Positions 53,064 through 62,224 of a DNA stretch of 64,000 nucleotides are shown piece after piece. Source of the DNA: Paenisporosarcina quisquiliarum (GTDB taxonomy: Bacteria; Bacillota; Bacilli; Bacillales_A; Planococcaceae); the NCBI RefSeq assembly GCF_027563315.1, contig NZ_JAMKBJ010000013.1, forward strand, positions 18,488 to 82,487, written 5' to 3'. Below the pieces are notes generated by a model. The model was not told where the DNA came from. It worked only from the letters and a program-made list of their open reading frames with translations, and searched no databases. Position 1 is the stretch's first letter. Each line of letters opens with the position of its first letter. Both the position numbers and the translations under genes were made by a program.

Positions 53064-53117
53064 ATGTCAAAAACAACACTTGCTTCATCAATCAAATTGG
53101 AGGGCATGTTGGCATAG
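53064..53117 (+). CDS. leader peptide of an inducible MFS exporter
   Basis: A 17-residue frame, MSKTTLASSIKLEGMLA, starts 12 bases after GGGAGAG and ends 8 bases before the RBS-sequestering hairpin. Its size and place match leader peptides that drive translational attenuation of resistance genes, where an antibiotic-stalled ribosome opens the hairpin. Function is inferred from layout. Confidence 0.6.
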   Translation: MSKTTLASSIKLEGMLA

Positions 53118-53125
53118 AATGTGAA

Positions 53126-53163
53126 CTCCGATTTGATTTTTAACCAAAATCAAATAATCGGAG
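53126..53163 (+). promoter_or_regulatory. hairpin sequestering the MFS ribosome-binding site
   Basis: CTCCGATT (53126-53133) pairs with AATCGGAG (53156-53163), and TGATTTT with AAAATCA inside it, with a 3-base bulge. The 3' arm contains four of five bases of the GGAGG site at 53160-53164. There is no U-tract, so it is not a terminator. Confidence 0.75.
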
Positions 53164-53173
53164 GAAATTAGAA

Positions 53174-54370
53174 TTGAGTATACAAAATTTTTATTACACT
53201 GTAACAAGTTCAAGATCATTTTTCATACAAATGGTGTTCACATTAAACGCCATTTATTACGTAACGCAAGCGGATTTAAATGCGTTGCAACTCGTACTCA
53301 TTGGAACCATCATGGAAGTATCCGTCTTACTTTTTGAAATGCCAACTGGCTTATTTGCGGACCATTATGGCCGGAAGAAGTCACTCGCATTCGGTACACT
53401 CGTCCTAGGGCTAGCGCATGTATTGGAAGGTAGTACGCCTGAGTTTTGGGCGATTGCGGTGGCGTCCGCAATGTGGGGGATAGGATGGACATTCATTAGT
53501 GGAGCTGAACAAGCATGGATTGCCGATGAAATGGACGTAAAGAATTTAGAAAAGACATTCTTGCGTGGATCTCAGTTTTCATCATTCGCTCGTTTTGCAG
53601 CCATTTTGACCAGCGTGGCAATTGCAGCGGTTTGGTCCGTACAAACTGCGATTATCATTGCAGGCATCATGCTTATTATGCTTGCAGTCTGGGCATTCAT
53701 TAAACTGCCGGAAACGAAGTTTGTCAAAGTCTCGCGAGAAAAAGGTGTCTCGGGTGTTACCCATATGATGACATCAATCAAAGCAGGTGTTTCACAAATT
53801 CGGGGTAACACTGTGTTGGTCAGTATTGCCATGGTTACTTTGTTCTGGGGGCTCGCTAGTGAAGGATTCGATCGGTTGTACGGTGCTCATTTCATTGTAG
53901 ATTACCAGTTGTCCGAAAGTGAATCCGTTTATTGGTTCGGAACGTTTTATGCGGTAGCATTTTTACTGAATATCGTGGTACTTCGTTTCGTCGAGCGACA
54001 CGTCAAAGGTCGTTATGCACAAGTATTACTGATGACCAACACCATTTTAATGGCAACCATGATTGGTTTCGCCTGGACAGGTCATTTCTGGATAGCGGTG
54101 GCCTTGTATTGGGTGACAAGTGCATTGAGAAATGTGAATTATCCGTTGATGAGCATTATCACAAATGAGCGCATCGAATCTAAAGGGCGGGCGACAACCC
54201 TTTCGATGTTCGGTCAATTAGATGCGTTTGGGCAAATCGCAGGTGGACCACTGGTCGGTATGCTTGCATTGTATACGTCCATCGCAGGGGGCATCACTTC
54301 TTCAGCGTTGCTCATTGTACCGGTACTTTATTTCCTGTGGCGAATGAAAGGGAAAATGACAGTTTCCTAA
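53174..54370 (+). CDS. MFS drug-efflux-type transporter
   Basis: A 398-residue, twelve-helix protein with the antiporter motif A in the 2-3 loop (FEMPTGLFADHYGRKKSL) and a shorter second-half copy. It resembles DHA-type exporters of antibiotics; the substrate cannot be named. The start is TTG, 9 bases after GGAGG. The upstream consensus promoter, leader peptide and RBS-blocking hairpin strongly suggest induction by a ribosome-targeting compound. Confidence 0.82.
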   Translation: MSIQNFYYTVTSSRSFFIQMVFTLNAIYYVTQADLNALQLVLIGTIMEVSVLLFEMPTGLFADHYGRKKSLAFGTLVLGLAHVLEGSTPEFWAIAVASAMWGIGWTFISGAEQAWIADEMDVKNLEKTFLRGSQFSSFARFAAILTSVAIAAVWSVQTAIIIAGIMLIMLAVWAFIKLPETKFVKVSREKGVSGVTHMMTSIKAGVSQIRGNTVLVSIAMVTLFWGLASEGFDRLYGAHFIVDYQLSESESVYWFGTFYAVAFLLNIVVLRFVERHVKGRYAQVLLMTNTILMATMIGFAWTGHFWIAVALYWVTSALRNVNYPLMSIITNERIESKGRATTLSMFGQLDAFGQIAGGPLVGMLALYTSIAGGITSSALLIVPVLYFLWRMKGKMTVS

Positions 54371-54518
54371 AATAGAAGAGTGCCTGGTGCGTATGTGCAT
54401 CAGGCATTTTATTATTTGTAAGGTTCTTTAATACACACTGTCACATTTGCTCATTAAGGAAAATTTTACTTATTTCGGTATAATATAGAGGTGTTTTTCA
54501 TTTGGGGAGGAGCTTATT

Positions 54519-54908
54519 ATGAGAAAAAACAAAGGCCGAGTTATTGGTTTCGAGTTGAGCAGCCAAGAACCTGAAAAGGCGGTCCAATTTTATTCAAATG
54601 TATTTGGGTGGGAAATTGCCGAGCCTCAATGGGATTATTGGGCAATAACAACAGGCAAAAACGAAACTAAAGGAATTAATGGCGGCATCGGTAAAGGTCC
54701 CGATGACTACCCTCACGGAACCCGAATCCAAATTGAAGTAGATGTTATTGATGATGCCATTAGTGCAGCTAAAGAAAATGGTGCAACGGTCGTTAGAGAG
54801 AAAATGGAATTTGATAGCTTTTATCTTGCTTATCTAATGGATCCGACTGGTGTGCAATTTGGTATAATTCAAAAAAATAAACATATTTCACAGTCGTCTC
54901 ATTGTTGA
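54519..54908 (+). CDS. VOC/glyoxalase-family protein
   Basis: A 129-residue protein with one beta-alpha-beta-beta-beta pair: VIGFELSSQEPEKAVQFYSNVFGWEI at the N-terminus and FDSFYLAYLMDPTGVQFGII at the end. It is similar to putative glyoxalase/dioxygenase-fold proteins with no assigned reaction. GGGGAGG precedes the ATG. The last codons lie in the terminator. Confidence 0.82.
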   Translation: MRKNKGRVIGFELSSQEPEKAVQFYSNVFGWEIAEPQWDYWAITTGKNETKGINGGIGKGPDDYPHGTRIQIEVDVIDDAISAAKENGATVVREKMEFDSFYLAYLMDPTGVQFGIIQKNKHISQSSHC

Positions 54909-54921
54909 GATGACTGTTTTT
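54890..54921 (+). terminator. terminator of the VOC gene
   Basis: ACAGTC and TCTCA pair with TGAGA and GACTGT, followed by T6. Confidence 0.82.
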
Positions 54922-54960
54922 TGTTCCTTAACTCAAAACTCGTCGTGATGCAAAAACCAT

Positions 54961-54990
54961 AAAAAACAGTGCACCAGTTAAGGCACACTG
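54961..54990 (-). terminator. terminator of the AIM24-family gene
   Basis: On the minus strand a nine-pair stem (with two G-U pairs) is followed by T6. Confidence 0.68.
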
Positions 54991-55002
54991 CAATCATCTC
55001 AA

Positions 55003-55803
55003 TTATTTCCCACCTAATAAATCAAACAGACCGCCTGCTAAGCTGCCTTCACCTTTTGAGCCGCCGCCCGGAGTTTGAGGAGCTGCTGCAAACACGCGAC
55101 TTGCGAGACGACTGAACGGTAACGATTGAATCCATACCGTACCGGGACCACGCAGTGTAGCGAAGAACAATCCTTCTCCACCGAACAACGCTGTTTTCAC
55201 GCCTGGTACCATTTCGATGTTGTAATCCACTTCCTTGGTCATTGCGACTAGACACCCTGTATCCACACGTAACACTTCACCTGGTTGTAAGTGTTTTTTA
55301 TGAATGGTACCTCCAGCATGGACGAAAGCAAGTCCATCACCTTCAAGTTTTTGCATGATAAACCCTTCACCACCGAAGAAACCAGCCCCAACTTTGCGTT
55401 GGAATTCAATGCCGACCGATACACCTTTGGCAGCAGCCAGAAAAGCATCTTTTTGACAGATGATTTTTCCGCCCATTTCACTTAAATCCATCGGAATGAT
55501 TTTTCCTGGATATGGAGATGCGAAATACACATGTTTTTTACCAGATCCGTTATTTGTGAACGTCGTCATGAATAAACTTTCTCCTGTAAGCATTCGTTTA
55601 CCCGCACCCATCAGTTTGCCCATGATGCCAGTTGAGGAAGAGCTGTTCGAGCCATCGCCAAAAATGGTTTCCATCGAGATGCCGTCTTCCATCATCATCA
55701 AACTGCCTGCTTCTGCAACGACCGTTTCTCTTGGATCAAGTTCTACTTCTACAAACTGCATATCGTCACCGTGTAATTTGTAATCGATTTCGTGGTTGTT
55801 CAT
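55003..55803 (-). CDS. AIM24/TIGR00266-family protein
   Basis: A 266-residue beta-helix-type soluble protein. TIGR00266 hallmarks are [19 protein letters not shown] near residue 30, the Gly-rich [25 protein letters not shown] block and [28 protein letters not shown]. The family is widespread with no settled function. The ATG at 55803 follows GGAGG at 10 bases; an ATG three codons earlier abuts the site. It is divergent from the lysine operon. Confidence 0.87.
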   Translation of the reverse strand: MNNHEIDYKLHGDDMQFVEVELDPRETVVAEAGSLMMMEDGISMETIFGDGSNSSSSTGIMGKLMGAGKRMLTGESLFMTTFTNNGSGKKHVYFASPYPGKIIPMDLSEMGGKIICQKDAFLAAAKGVSVGIEFQRKVGAGFFGGEGFIMQKLEGDGLAFVHAGGTIHKKHLQPGEVLRVDTGCLVAMTKEVDYNIEMVPGVKTALFGGEGLFFATLRGPGTVWIQSLPFSRLASRVFAAAPQTPGGGSKGEGSLAGGLFDLLGGK

Positions 55804-55946
55804 GGCATACATTCCTCCAAAATTTAAATTCTACTCATTCATACGCTTCTCGCAACAAAAAGTTTCATAGAACGTCTGTATTTAGGAACATTCCGTTTTT
55901 TCTGAAAATGAAAAGGTTTAAATGACCACGTGTCGAATAAGTATAC

Positions 55947-55960
55947 TGAAAGCGTTTTCA
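55947..55960 (+). promoter_or_regulatory. cre site (CcpA operator)
   Basis: TGAAAGCGTTTTCA matches the catabolite-responsive element consensus (TGWNANCGNTNWCA) at every position. It lies 20 bases before the aldehyde dehydrogenase start and overlaps or follows a TATACT -10. CcpA binding should repress the operon when preferred sugars are present. Confidence 0.85.
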
Positions 55961-55980
55961 AATCGAAAGGGGTAAGGTAC

Positions 55981-57456
55981 ATGCAATTGAACAATTACAT
56001 CGGTGGAAAGTGGCAGGAAGCGGGAGATGCAAAGTACGTTCCTGTAACGAACCCTGCAAATGGAGAAGAGTTAGCGCAAGTTCGATTATCAACTAAAAAT
56101 GATGTGGATATGGCTGTTGCAGCTGCAAAGGAAGCGCAGAAGAAATGGGCGCTGGTCCCTGCACCTAAACGGGCAGATTATTTATATGAAATAGGCCGTA
56201 TTATGAAAGAAAAGAAAGAGCATCTTGCCCAAGTGCTGACGAAAGAAATGGGCAAAGTCATTGAAGAAGGCCGCGGAGAAGTGCAAGAAGGAATTGATAT
56301 GGCGTTCTATATGGCGGGGGAAGGCCGTCGATTGTTCGGGGAAACGACGCCATCGGAACTGGCAGACAAATTTGCGATGAGCGTACGAGCTCCAATCGGC
56401 GTGGTCGGACTTATTACCCCATGGAACTTCCCTGTGGCCATCGCAACGTGGAAGTCATTCCCTGCCATTGTTGCCGGCAATACATTCTTATGGAAACCAG
56501 CAACTGAAACGCCGATGATGGCATACGAAATGGCAAAAGTCTTCGAAGAAGCGGGGCTCCCTGCAGGGGTTGCGAACATTGTATTTGGTTCTGGGGCAGA
56601 TGTTGGAACGGCGATGATTGAACATCCGGACGTGAAAGTTATTTCATTTACTGGATCAACAGAAACAGGTCGTTCAGTAGCAGAACGTGGCGGTCGTCAC
56701 TTGAAAAAAGTGTCGCTTGAAATGGGCGGGAAGAATGCAGTCATTGTCATGGACGACGCCGATCTTGGATTGGCCGTTGAAGGGATTTTGTGGAGTGCAT
56801 TTGGAACGGCCGGTCAGCGTTGTACCGCATGCAGTCGCGTCATTGTGCATAAAGATGTGAAAGAAGAACTAGAAACGCGTTTGCAGGAAGCAATGAAAGG
56901 ATTGCGAATCGGTGACGGTATGGACGAATCCGTGAAAATCGGTCCAGTCATCAACAAAAAAGCGCTTGAAAAAATCCATAACTATGTCCAAATCGGTAAA
57001 GAAGAAGGGGCTACTTTGCTAGCAGGAGGAGAAATTCTTGCTGAAGGTGAATTGGCTAACGGCAACTACTATGCTCCAACTCTATTTACAAATGTTGCTA
57101 GAGACAGTCGTATTGCGCAGGAAGAAATATTTGGCCCGGTCGTTTCACTGATTGAAGTGTCGAGTTTAGACGAAGCAATCGAAGTGAATAACAGCGTATC
57201 ATTCGGTCTATCCAGCAGTATTTTCTCACGTGATGTGAACACGGTCTTCAAGGCGCAGCGCGATTTGGATACAGGCATTGTGTATGTCAATGCAGGCACA
57301 ACAGGTGCCGAAATTCATTTGCCATTCGGCGGGACAAAAGGGACAGGTAATGGACATCGTGACTCCGGCGTTGCAGCACTTGATGTATATACAGAATGGA
57401 AGAGCATCTATGTCGACTTCAGCGGCAAATTGCAACGGGCTCAAATCGATAACTAA
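55981..57456 (+). CDS. NAD(P)-dependent aldehyde dehydrogenase (probable aminoadipate-semialdehyde dehydrogenase)
   Basis: A 491-residue enzyme with the catalytic Glu in VSLEMGGKN and Cys in GTAGQRCTACSR, plus the cofactor motif FTGSTETG. It oxidises an aldehyde to an acid. Directly downstream is a lysine 6-dehydrogenase-like enzyme whose product, allysine, is an aldehyde, so conversion of allysine to 2-aminoadipate is the likely role (inference from context). The ATG at 55981 has AAGGGG upstream. Confidence 0.88.
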   Translation: MQLNNYIGGKWQEAGDAKYVPVTNPANGEELAQVRLSTKNDVDMAVAAAKEAQKKWALVPAPKRADYLYEIGRIMKEKKEHLAQVLTKEMGKVIEEGRGEVQEGIDMAFYMAGEGRRLFGETTPSELADKFAMSVRAPIGVVGLITPWNFPVAIATWKSFPAIVAGNTFLWKPATETPMMAYEMAKVFEEAGLPAGVANIVFGSGADVGTAMIEHPDVKVISFTGSTETGRSVAERGGRHLKKVSLEMGGKNAVIVMDDADLGLAVEGILWSAFGTAGQRCTACSRVIVHKDVKEELETRLQEAMKGLRIGDGMDESVKIGPVINKKALEKIHNYVQIGKEEGATLLAGGEILAEGELANGNYYAPTLFTNVARDSRIAQEEIFGPVVSLIEVSSLDEAIEVNNSVSFGLSSSIFSRDVNTVFKAQRDLDTGIVYVNAGTTGAEIHLPFGGTKGTGNGHRDSGVAALDVYTEWKSIYVDFSGKLQRAQIDN

Positions 57457-57528
57457 GCAGTTTTGAATCAATCATTGTAAGCCTCACATATACATGCAGA
57501 GATAATGTTTTACAAAGGGGATGTAAAA

Positions 57529-58701
57529 ATGAAGGTTGTTGTATTAGGTGCGGGATTAATGGGGAAAGAAGCGGCTCGTGATTTGGTGAAAAGTGAGAAC
57601 GTCGAAAAAGTGTTTTTGGCTGACGTACAAGTGGAGCAAGTGAAGGCGTTTAAAGAGAAAATTCAATCCGATAAAATAGAAGCAGTCCGTTTAGATGCCA
57701 ATGATGATGCGCAATTGAAAGACGTCATGAGCAAAGGTGATGTTGTCATTAACGCCTTGTTTTACACGTTTAACGAAAAAGTAGCGCGCACAGCCGTTGA
57801 AGTAGGCGTCCATTCAGTGGATTTAGGCGGACACATCGGCGGTGCAACAGATGCTGTTCTTGAATTGGCTGATGAAGCACAAGCGAAAGGTGTAACGCTG
57901 ATTCCGGACCTAGGGGTAGCTCCGGGCATGATCAACATTTTATCAGGTTACGGTGCAAGCAAATTGGATGAAGTAAAATCAATCAAATTGTATGTAGGTG
58001 GGATTCCGGTCGATCCGGAAGGTCCATTGAAATACAACATAGTCTTTTCATTGGACGGGGTGATGGATCATTATACGGATACATCCCATGTCGTACGGAA
58101 TGGTGAATTGCTTGAAGTGCCATCATTATCGGAAATTGAGCCGATTCATTTTGATGAATTCGGTGAACTGGAAGCTTTCCATACATCAGGTGGCACATCG
58201 ACGTTGACAAAAACGTTTCCGAATGTGGAAACACTCGAGTATAAAACGATTCGTTACCCAGGACATGCTGAAAAATTCAAAGTGCTTGTTGATCTCGGCT
58301 TAACTAAAAAAGAAACAACGGTTGAAGTGGGTGGAAAAACAGTCAGCACACGTGAAGTGCTGAAAGCTGCTTTGACGCCAGGCTTATTACTGGGAGACAA
58401 ACAAGATGCCGTCCTGTTACGAGTCATTGTGTCCGGAAATAAAGATGGTCAACTGGCTACCTATTCCTACGAACTCGTGACGAAAAAAGATATGACAGAT
58501 CAAGTTACGGCAATGGCGCGTGCAACAGCTAACACGATTTCAATCGTTGCCCAGATGATCGGCAATGGGGAAATTACAAAACGCGGTGTCTACGCACCAG
58601 AACAAATTGTGCCGGGTGATACCTATATAAGTGAATTAAAGAAACGTGGCGTCCAAATTCAAGAATCCATTCAACAATCAACTTCGGTTGGTAACGTATA
58701 A
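57529..58701 (+). CDS. saccharopine dehydrogenase/lysine 6-dehydrogenase-like oxidoreductase
   Basis: A 390-residue protein with an N-terminal Rossmann motif [17 protein letters not shown] (residues 3-19) and the family segments [23 protein letters not shown] and [11 protein letters not shown]. It matches the saccharopine dehydrogenase superfamily, most like lysine 6-dehydrogenases that deaminate lysine to allysine. Flanking aldehyde and acyl-CoA dehydrogenases support lysine catabolism. The ATG follows AAAGGGG at 8 bases. The substrate remains inferred. Confidence 0.8.
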   Translation: MKVVVLGAGLMGKEAARDLVKSENVEKVFLADVQVEQVKAFKEKIQSDKIEAVRLDANDDAQLKDVMSKGDVVINALFYTFNEKVARTAVEVGVHSVDLGGHIGGATDAVLELADEAQAKGVTLIPDLGVAPGMINILSGYGASKLDEVKSIKLYVGGIPVDPEGPLKYNIVFSLDGVMDHYTDTSHVVRNGELLEVPSLSEIEPIHFDEFGELEAFHTSGGTSTLTKTFPNVETLEYKTIRYPGHAEKFKVLVDLGLTKKETTVEVGGKTVSTREVLKAALTPGLLLGDKQDAVLLRVIVSGNKDGQLATYSYELVTKKDMTDQVTAMARATANTISIVAQMIGNGEITKRGVYAPEQIVPGDTYISELKKRGVQIQESIQQSTSVGNV

Positions 58702-58716
58702 CAGGAGGCATTCATC

Positions 58717-59916
58717 ATGAACTTCGAATTTTCGGAAGAACAACAATTACTTCGTAAAACAGTCCGCCAATATGTGGATGCCGAAATTATTCCCCATATC
58801 GCTGAGTGGGATGCAACGGGTGGCTTTGATCAAAAGGTATGGAAAAGGTTAGCTGAATTAGGTTTCATGGGTGTTTGTGTCCCCGAAGCATATGGTGGAA
58901 GTGGCATGGACTACAATTCTTTAGCAATCGTTTGCGAAGAATTGGAACGGGGAGATACGGCTTTTCGAACAGCAGTCTCCGTGCATATCGGTTTGAATTC
59001 CATGACGTTAATGCAGTGGGGAACAGAAGAACAAAAGCAAAAATATTTAGTGCCTCAAGCGAAAGGTGAAAAAATTGGAGCTTTCGGTCTGACGGAGCCT
59101 GGCGCTGGGTCGGACGTAGCGGCAATGACTACAACGGCAACACGAGACGGGGAAGATTACATTTTAAAAGGACAAAAAACGTGGATTTCCCTCTGTGATA
59201 AAGCAGACCATTTCATTGTTTTTGCCTATACGGATAAATCCAAGAAACACCACGGCATCAGTGCTTTTATCGTGGAACGCACGATGGAGGGATTCAGTTC
59301 GAAAGCGATTAAAGGCAAGTATGGCATTCGTGCGGGGAATACAGGAGAAATTTTCTTCGATGATATTCGAGTTCCAGCCGCAAACCGTTTAGGGGAAGAA
59401 GGCGAAGGATTCAAAATCGCCATGTCTGCTTTGGATAACGGCCGGTTTACCGTGGCTGCAGGTGCTGCAGGTTTGATCATGGCTTGTATTGAAGCAAGTG
59501 TGAAATATTGTAATGAGCGCGAAACATTTGGTAAGCCAATCGGTAAACATCAATTGGTCCAGCAAATGGTTGCGAAAATGGAAGCGGGTCTTCAAATGAG
59601 CCGTCTCCTCGTGTACCGAGTAGGTGAGCTGAAAAATAAAGGGGTACGCAATACGCGCGAAACTTCTTTAGCGAAATGGCAGGCATGTGATTTTGCCAAC
59701 CAAGCCGCAGATGATGCTGTACAAATCCACGGTGCCTATGGATATTCGGATGAATACCCGGTCGCTAGATACTTGCGTAACTCAAAAGCGCCAGTCATTT
59801 ATGAAGGAACACGTGAGATTCATACAATTATGCAAGCTGAGTATGTGCTTGGGTATCGGGAAGATAAAAAATTATCTAAAATGCTTCCTAAATGGCCATT
59901 TGAAATTGATAAGTGA
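58717..59916 (+). CDS. acyl-CoA dehydrogenase (glutaryl-CoA dehydrogenase candidate)
   Basis: A 399-residue FAD enzyme with [19 protein letters not shown], the QIHGAYGYSDEYPV flavin-contact region and catalytic-base Glu in YEGTREIHTIM. It closes the operon after the lysine dehydrogenase. In the aminoadipate route lysine carbon reaches glutaryl-CoA, which a dehydrogenase of this family oxidises and decarboxylates, so that is a reasonable assignment; a general short-chain enzyme is also possible. AGGAGG precedes the ATG. Confidence 0.85.
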   Translation: MNFEFSEEQQLLRKTVRQYVDAEIIPHIAEWDATGGFDQKVWKRLAELGFMGVCVPEAYGGSGMDYNSLAIVCEELERGDTAFRTAVSVHIGLNSMTLMQWGTEEQKQKYLVPQAKGEKIGAFGLTEPGAGSDVAAMTTTATRDGEDYILKGQKTWISLCDKADHFIVFAYTDKSKKHHGISAFIVERTMEGFSSKAIKGKYGIRAGNTGEIFFDDIRVPAANRLGEEGEGFKIAMSALDNGRFTVAAGAAGLIMACIEASVKYCNERETFGKPIGKHQLVQQMVAKMEAGLQMSRLLVYRVGELKNKGVRNTRETSLAKWQACDFANQAADDAVQIHGAYGYSDEYPVARYLRNSKAPVIYEGTREIHTIMQAEYVLGYREDKKLSKMLPKWPFEIDK

Positions 59917-59962
59917 ATATGATAGAATATTCTCAACATGAATGAACGGAGGTGAAGAAAGA

Positions 59963-60094
59963 ATGAAAAACGCTGTGAATGCACGTGGTTTTATACTGGA
60001 ATTTTTATCCACATCATGTGCGATTACTCATGAAATTTCTAACAACGGGACAGGTCTGTCCAATTTTAGAAAATTACATGCTCATCACAGCTGA
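59963..60094 (+). CDS. leader peptide of the ABC-F gene
   Basis: A 43-residue frame with a strong ribosome site (GGAGGTG, 8 bases before ATG) starts MKNAVNARGFILEFLSTSCA and ends FRKLHAHHS. It resembles nothing I know as a protein. It lies 33 bases before a strong terminator, which in turn precedes the ABC-F gene, the usual layout of ribosome-mediated attenuators of antibiotic-resistance ABC-F genes. Confidence 0.65.
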   Translation: MKNAVNARGFILEFLSTSCAITHEISNNGTGLSNFRKLHAHHS

Positions 60095-60126
60095 CAAGAC
60101 ATTCTTTCTTCTCCAATTCTCACGAG

Positions 60127-60160
60127 AAAAGACTGCTTGCTTTTCAGGCAGTCTTTTTTT
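60127..60160 (+). terminator. attenuator terminator before the ABC-F gene
   Basis: A 13-pair stem, AAAAGACTGCTTG with CAGGCAGTCTTTT, and a 5-base loop end in T7. It lies 64 bases before the ABC-F start, so it must be bypassed for expression. TTCTC/GAGAA just upstream may belong to a competing structure. Confidence 0.85.
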
Positions 60161-60223
60161 GTACGCAAAAATAGCTTTAAGAATGGATTGCTTCCAGCTG
60201 ATATCGAAAGGAAGCGGAAAATT

Positions 60224-62092
60224 ATGATATGTACAATACAGGAAATCAGTAAAATGTTAGGCGGAAACATCATATTTGAGGAATTATCATTGGCTGTTAA
60301 GACTGGTGATAAATTAGCGGTTGTCGGACGCAACGGAACAGGTAAAACGACACTTTTTAAATTGTTGGCCGGTGTAGAAAGCCCGGATTCAGGAAGCATT
60401 CATTTCAGAAAAGGAACACGAATCGGCTACTTGGCCCAGATCCCTTCCTACACAGAGGACGTAACGGGGCTTGATGTATTGACGATGGCCTTTGAAGAAC
60501 TGCTTAAGATGCAGACACAAATGTCAGACCTTGAAACGAAAATGGCCAGTGCCTCAACTGATGAGATGGAACGGTTGCTTCGTCAATATGGAAATATTCA
60601 GGAACAATTCACTCTGCGTGACGGATACTCGTATGAGTCTGAAATTGATAAAGTCATTCAAGGTCTTCAATTGGATAGTTTCGTTAATCGTCCTTTCCCT
60701 TCTTTGAGTGGCGGAGAACAAACGAAAATCATGCTCGGTCAGTTGCTGTTAACAAAACCAGATTTACTGTTGCTCGATGAACCAACAAATCATTTGGATT
60801 TGTATGCTGTTGAATGGCTGGAACAGTATTTGGTTGATTATGAAGGAACGGTCATCATCATTTCGCATGACCGCTATTTCCTGGATCAGGTGGTCACGAA
60901 AGTGGCTGATCTTGAAGAAGGCGAATTGATCTTGTATCACGGCAACTACTCATCGTTTGCCATTCAAAAAGAAGAACGCATCATGCGGGAGTTCCAGGAA
61001 TACGAGGAACAGCAGAAAAAGATTAAGAAAATGCGCGAAGCCATCAAGCGGTTGAAATTATGGGCAAACGAAGCAGTACCACCTAATGCAGCTCTGCACC
61101 GACGAGCCCGCAATATGGAAAGGGCTTTGGAACGCATGGAAAAAGTCCGAAAACCGTTAATTGATCCGAAAAAAATGACCTTAACCTTTGAAGCAGCTCC
61201 TCGTAGCGGCAAGGAAGTGGTGGTCATGGAACAAGTTTACAAAGCGTTTGGCGACAAAGTATTGCTTTCTGGTGCGGACTTCAATGTCAGGTGGAAAGAA
61301 CGTGTGGCAATCGTCGGTCGAAACGGAACCGGCAAATCTACCATCCTGAAACTTTTGCGAGGGGAACTGGACGTCGATGCAGGTATCGCACGTCTAGGCA
61401 GTAATGTAAGAGTAGGATTCTTGTCCCAGCATTTCGAAATTGCCAATCCAAAAGCGCGATTGATTGATGTATTCCGTGCTGAGGTTAATGTCTTTGAAGG
61501 TGAAGCCCGCCACATTCTGGCGAAATTTATGTTTTATGGACCGGATGTGTTCAAACGGGTAGGCGATTTAAGTGGAGGCGAGCGGATGCGTTTGCGTCTT
61601 GCGCAACTCATGCATCAGGACATCAATTTATTAATGCTCGATGAACCGACAAACCATTTGGATATCGATTCGAGAGAAGTGCTTGAAGAGGCCCTCGAAG
61701 ATTTCCAGGGAACCATTGTAGCCGTCTCTCACGATCGTTACTTCCTCAACAAACTGTTCCCACGTACTGCTTGGCTCGACCAGGGCACTTTCGTAACTTT
61801 CGAAGGAGCGTATGAATGGGCTCGATCGAAATGGGCGGAAAGACAGCAAACGCTTGAACCAGAAATACCTTTCCATAAGGAAGAACAAGTCAAAATGGTA
61901 CGCGAACGTGAGGAAAAACCTCGTTCCTTTGAAAAGGAAATCGCCGATGTCGAAGAAGACTTAGCAACGCTCACTGCACAAATTGAAGCAGAAGCAGATT
62001 GGCAGGAATACGAGAATTTGTTGGTGAAAAAGAAATCACTCGAAGAACGATTGGAAGAATTAATGACTGATTGGTTTAAACATGAGGCGTGA
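60224..62092 (+). CDS. ABC-F family ATPase (ribosomal protection/translation factor type)
   Basis: A 622-residue soluble protein with two ABC domains and no membrane segment. Walker A motifs are GRNGTGKTT near residue 35 and GRNGTGKST near 365; both halves have LSGGE and LLLLDEPTNHLDL or LLMLDEPTNHLDI. The inter-domain linker (about residues 255-315, KKIKKMREAIKRLKLWANEA) is the arm that reaches into the ribosome. A C-terminal coiled coil covers the last 70 residues. The ATG at 60224 follows AAAGGAAG. The upstream leader peptide and terminator suggest antibiotic induction, as for VmlR and related factors. Confidence 0.88.
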   Translation: MICTIQEISKMLGGNIIFEELSLAVKTGDKLAVVGRNGTGKTTLFKLLAGVESPDSGSIHFRKGTRIGYLAQIPSYTEDVTGLDVLTMAFEELLKMQTQMSDLETKMASASTDEMERLLRQYGNIQEQFTLRDGYSYESEIDKVIQGLQLDSFVNRPFPSLSGGEQTKIMLGQLLLTKPDLLLLDEPTNHLDLYAVEWLEQYLVDYEGTVIIISHDRYFLDQVVTKVADLEEGELILYHGNYSSFAIQKEERIMREFQEYEEQQKKIKKMREAIKRLKLWANEAVPPNAALHRRARNMERALERMEKVRKPLIDPKKMTLTFEAAPRSGKEVVVMEQVYKAFGDKVLLSGADFNVRWKERVAIVGRNGTGKSTILKLLRGELDVDAGIARLGSNVRVGFLSQHFEIANPKARLIDVFRAEVNVFEGEARHILAKFMFYGPDVFKRVGDLSGGERMRLRLAQLMHQDINLLMLDEPTNHLDIDSREVLEEALEDFQGTIVAVSHDRYFLNKLFPRTAWLDQGTFVTFEGAYEWARSKWAERQQTLEPEIPFHKEEQVKMVREREEKPRSFEKEIADVEEDLATLTAQIEAEADWQEYENLLVKKKSLEERLEELMTDWFKHEA

Positions 62093-62124
62093 TTTATAAC
62101 ATAAGGGGAACTAATTAAGTTTCT

Positions 62125-62160
62125 AAAAAACTCAGAGTTTATATGCTCTGAGTTTTTTTA
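62125..62160 (+). terminator. terminator of the ABC-F gene
   Basis: AAAACTCAGAG pairs with CTCTGAGTTTT, followed by T-run. Confidence 0.85.
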
Positions 62161-62224
62161 TATATATTGTTGGATTTTTTGAAATAAACGATCTGTTAAT
62201 AGTGCCATCAAACCTTTGTTGAAT

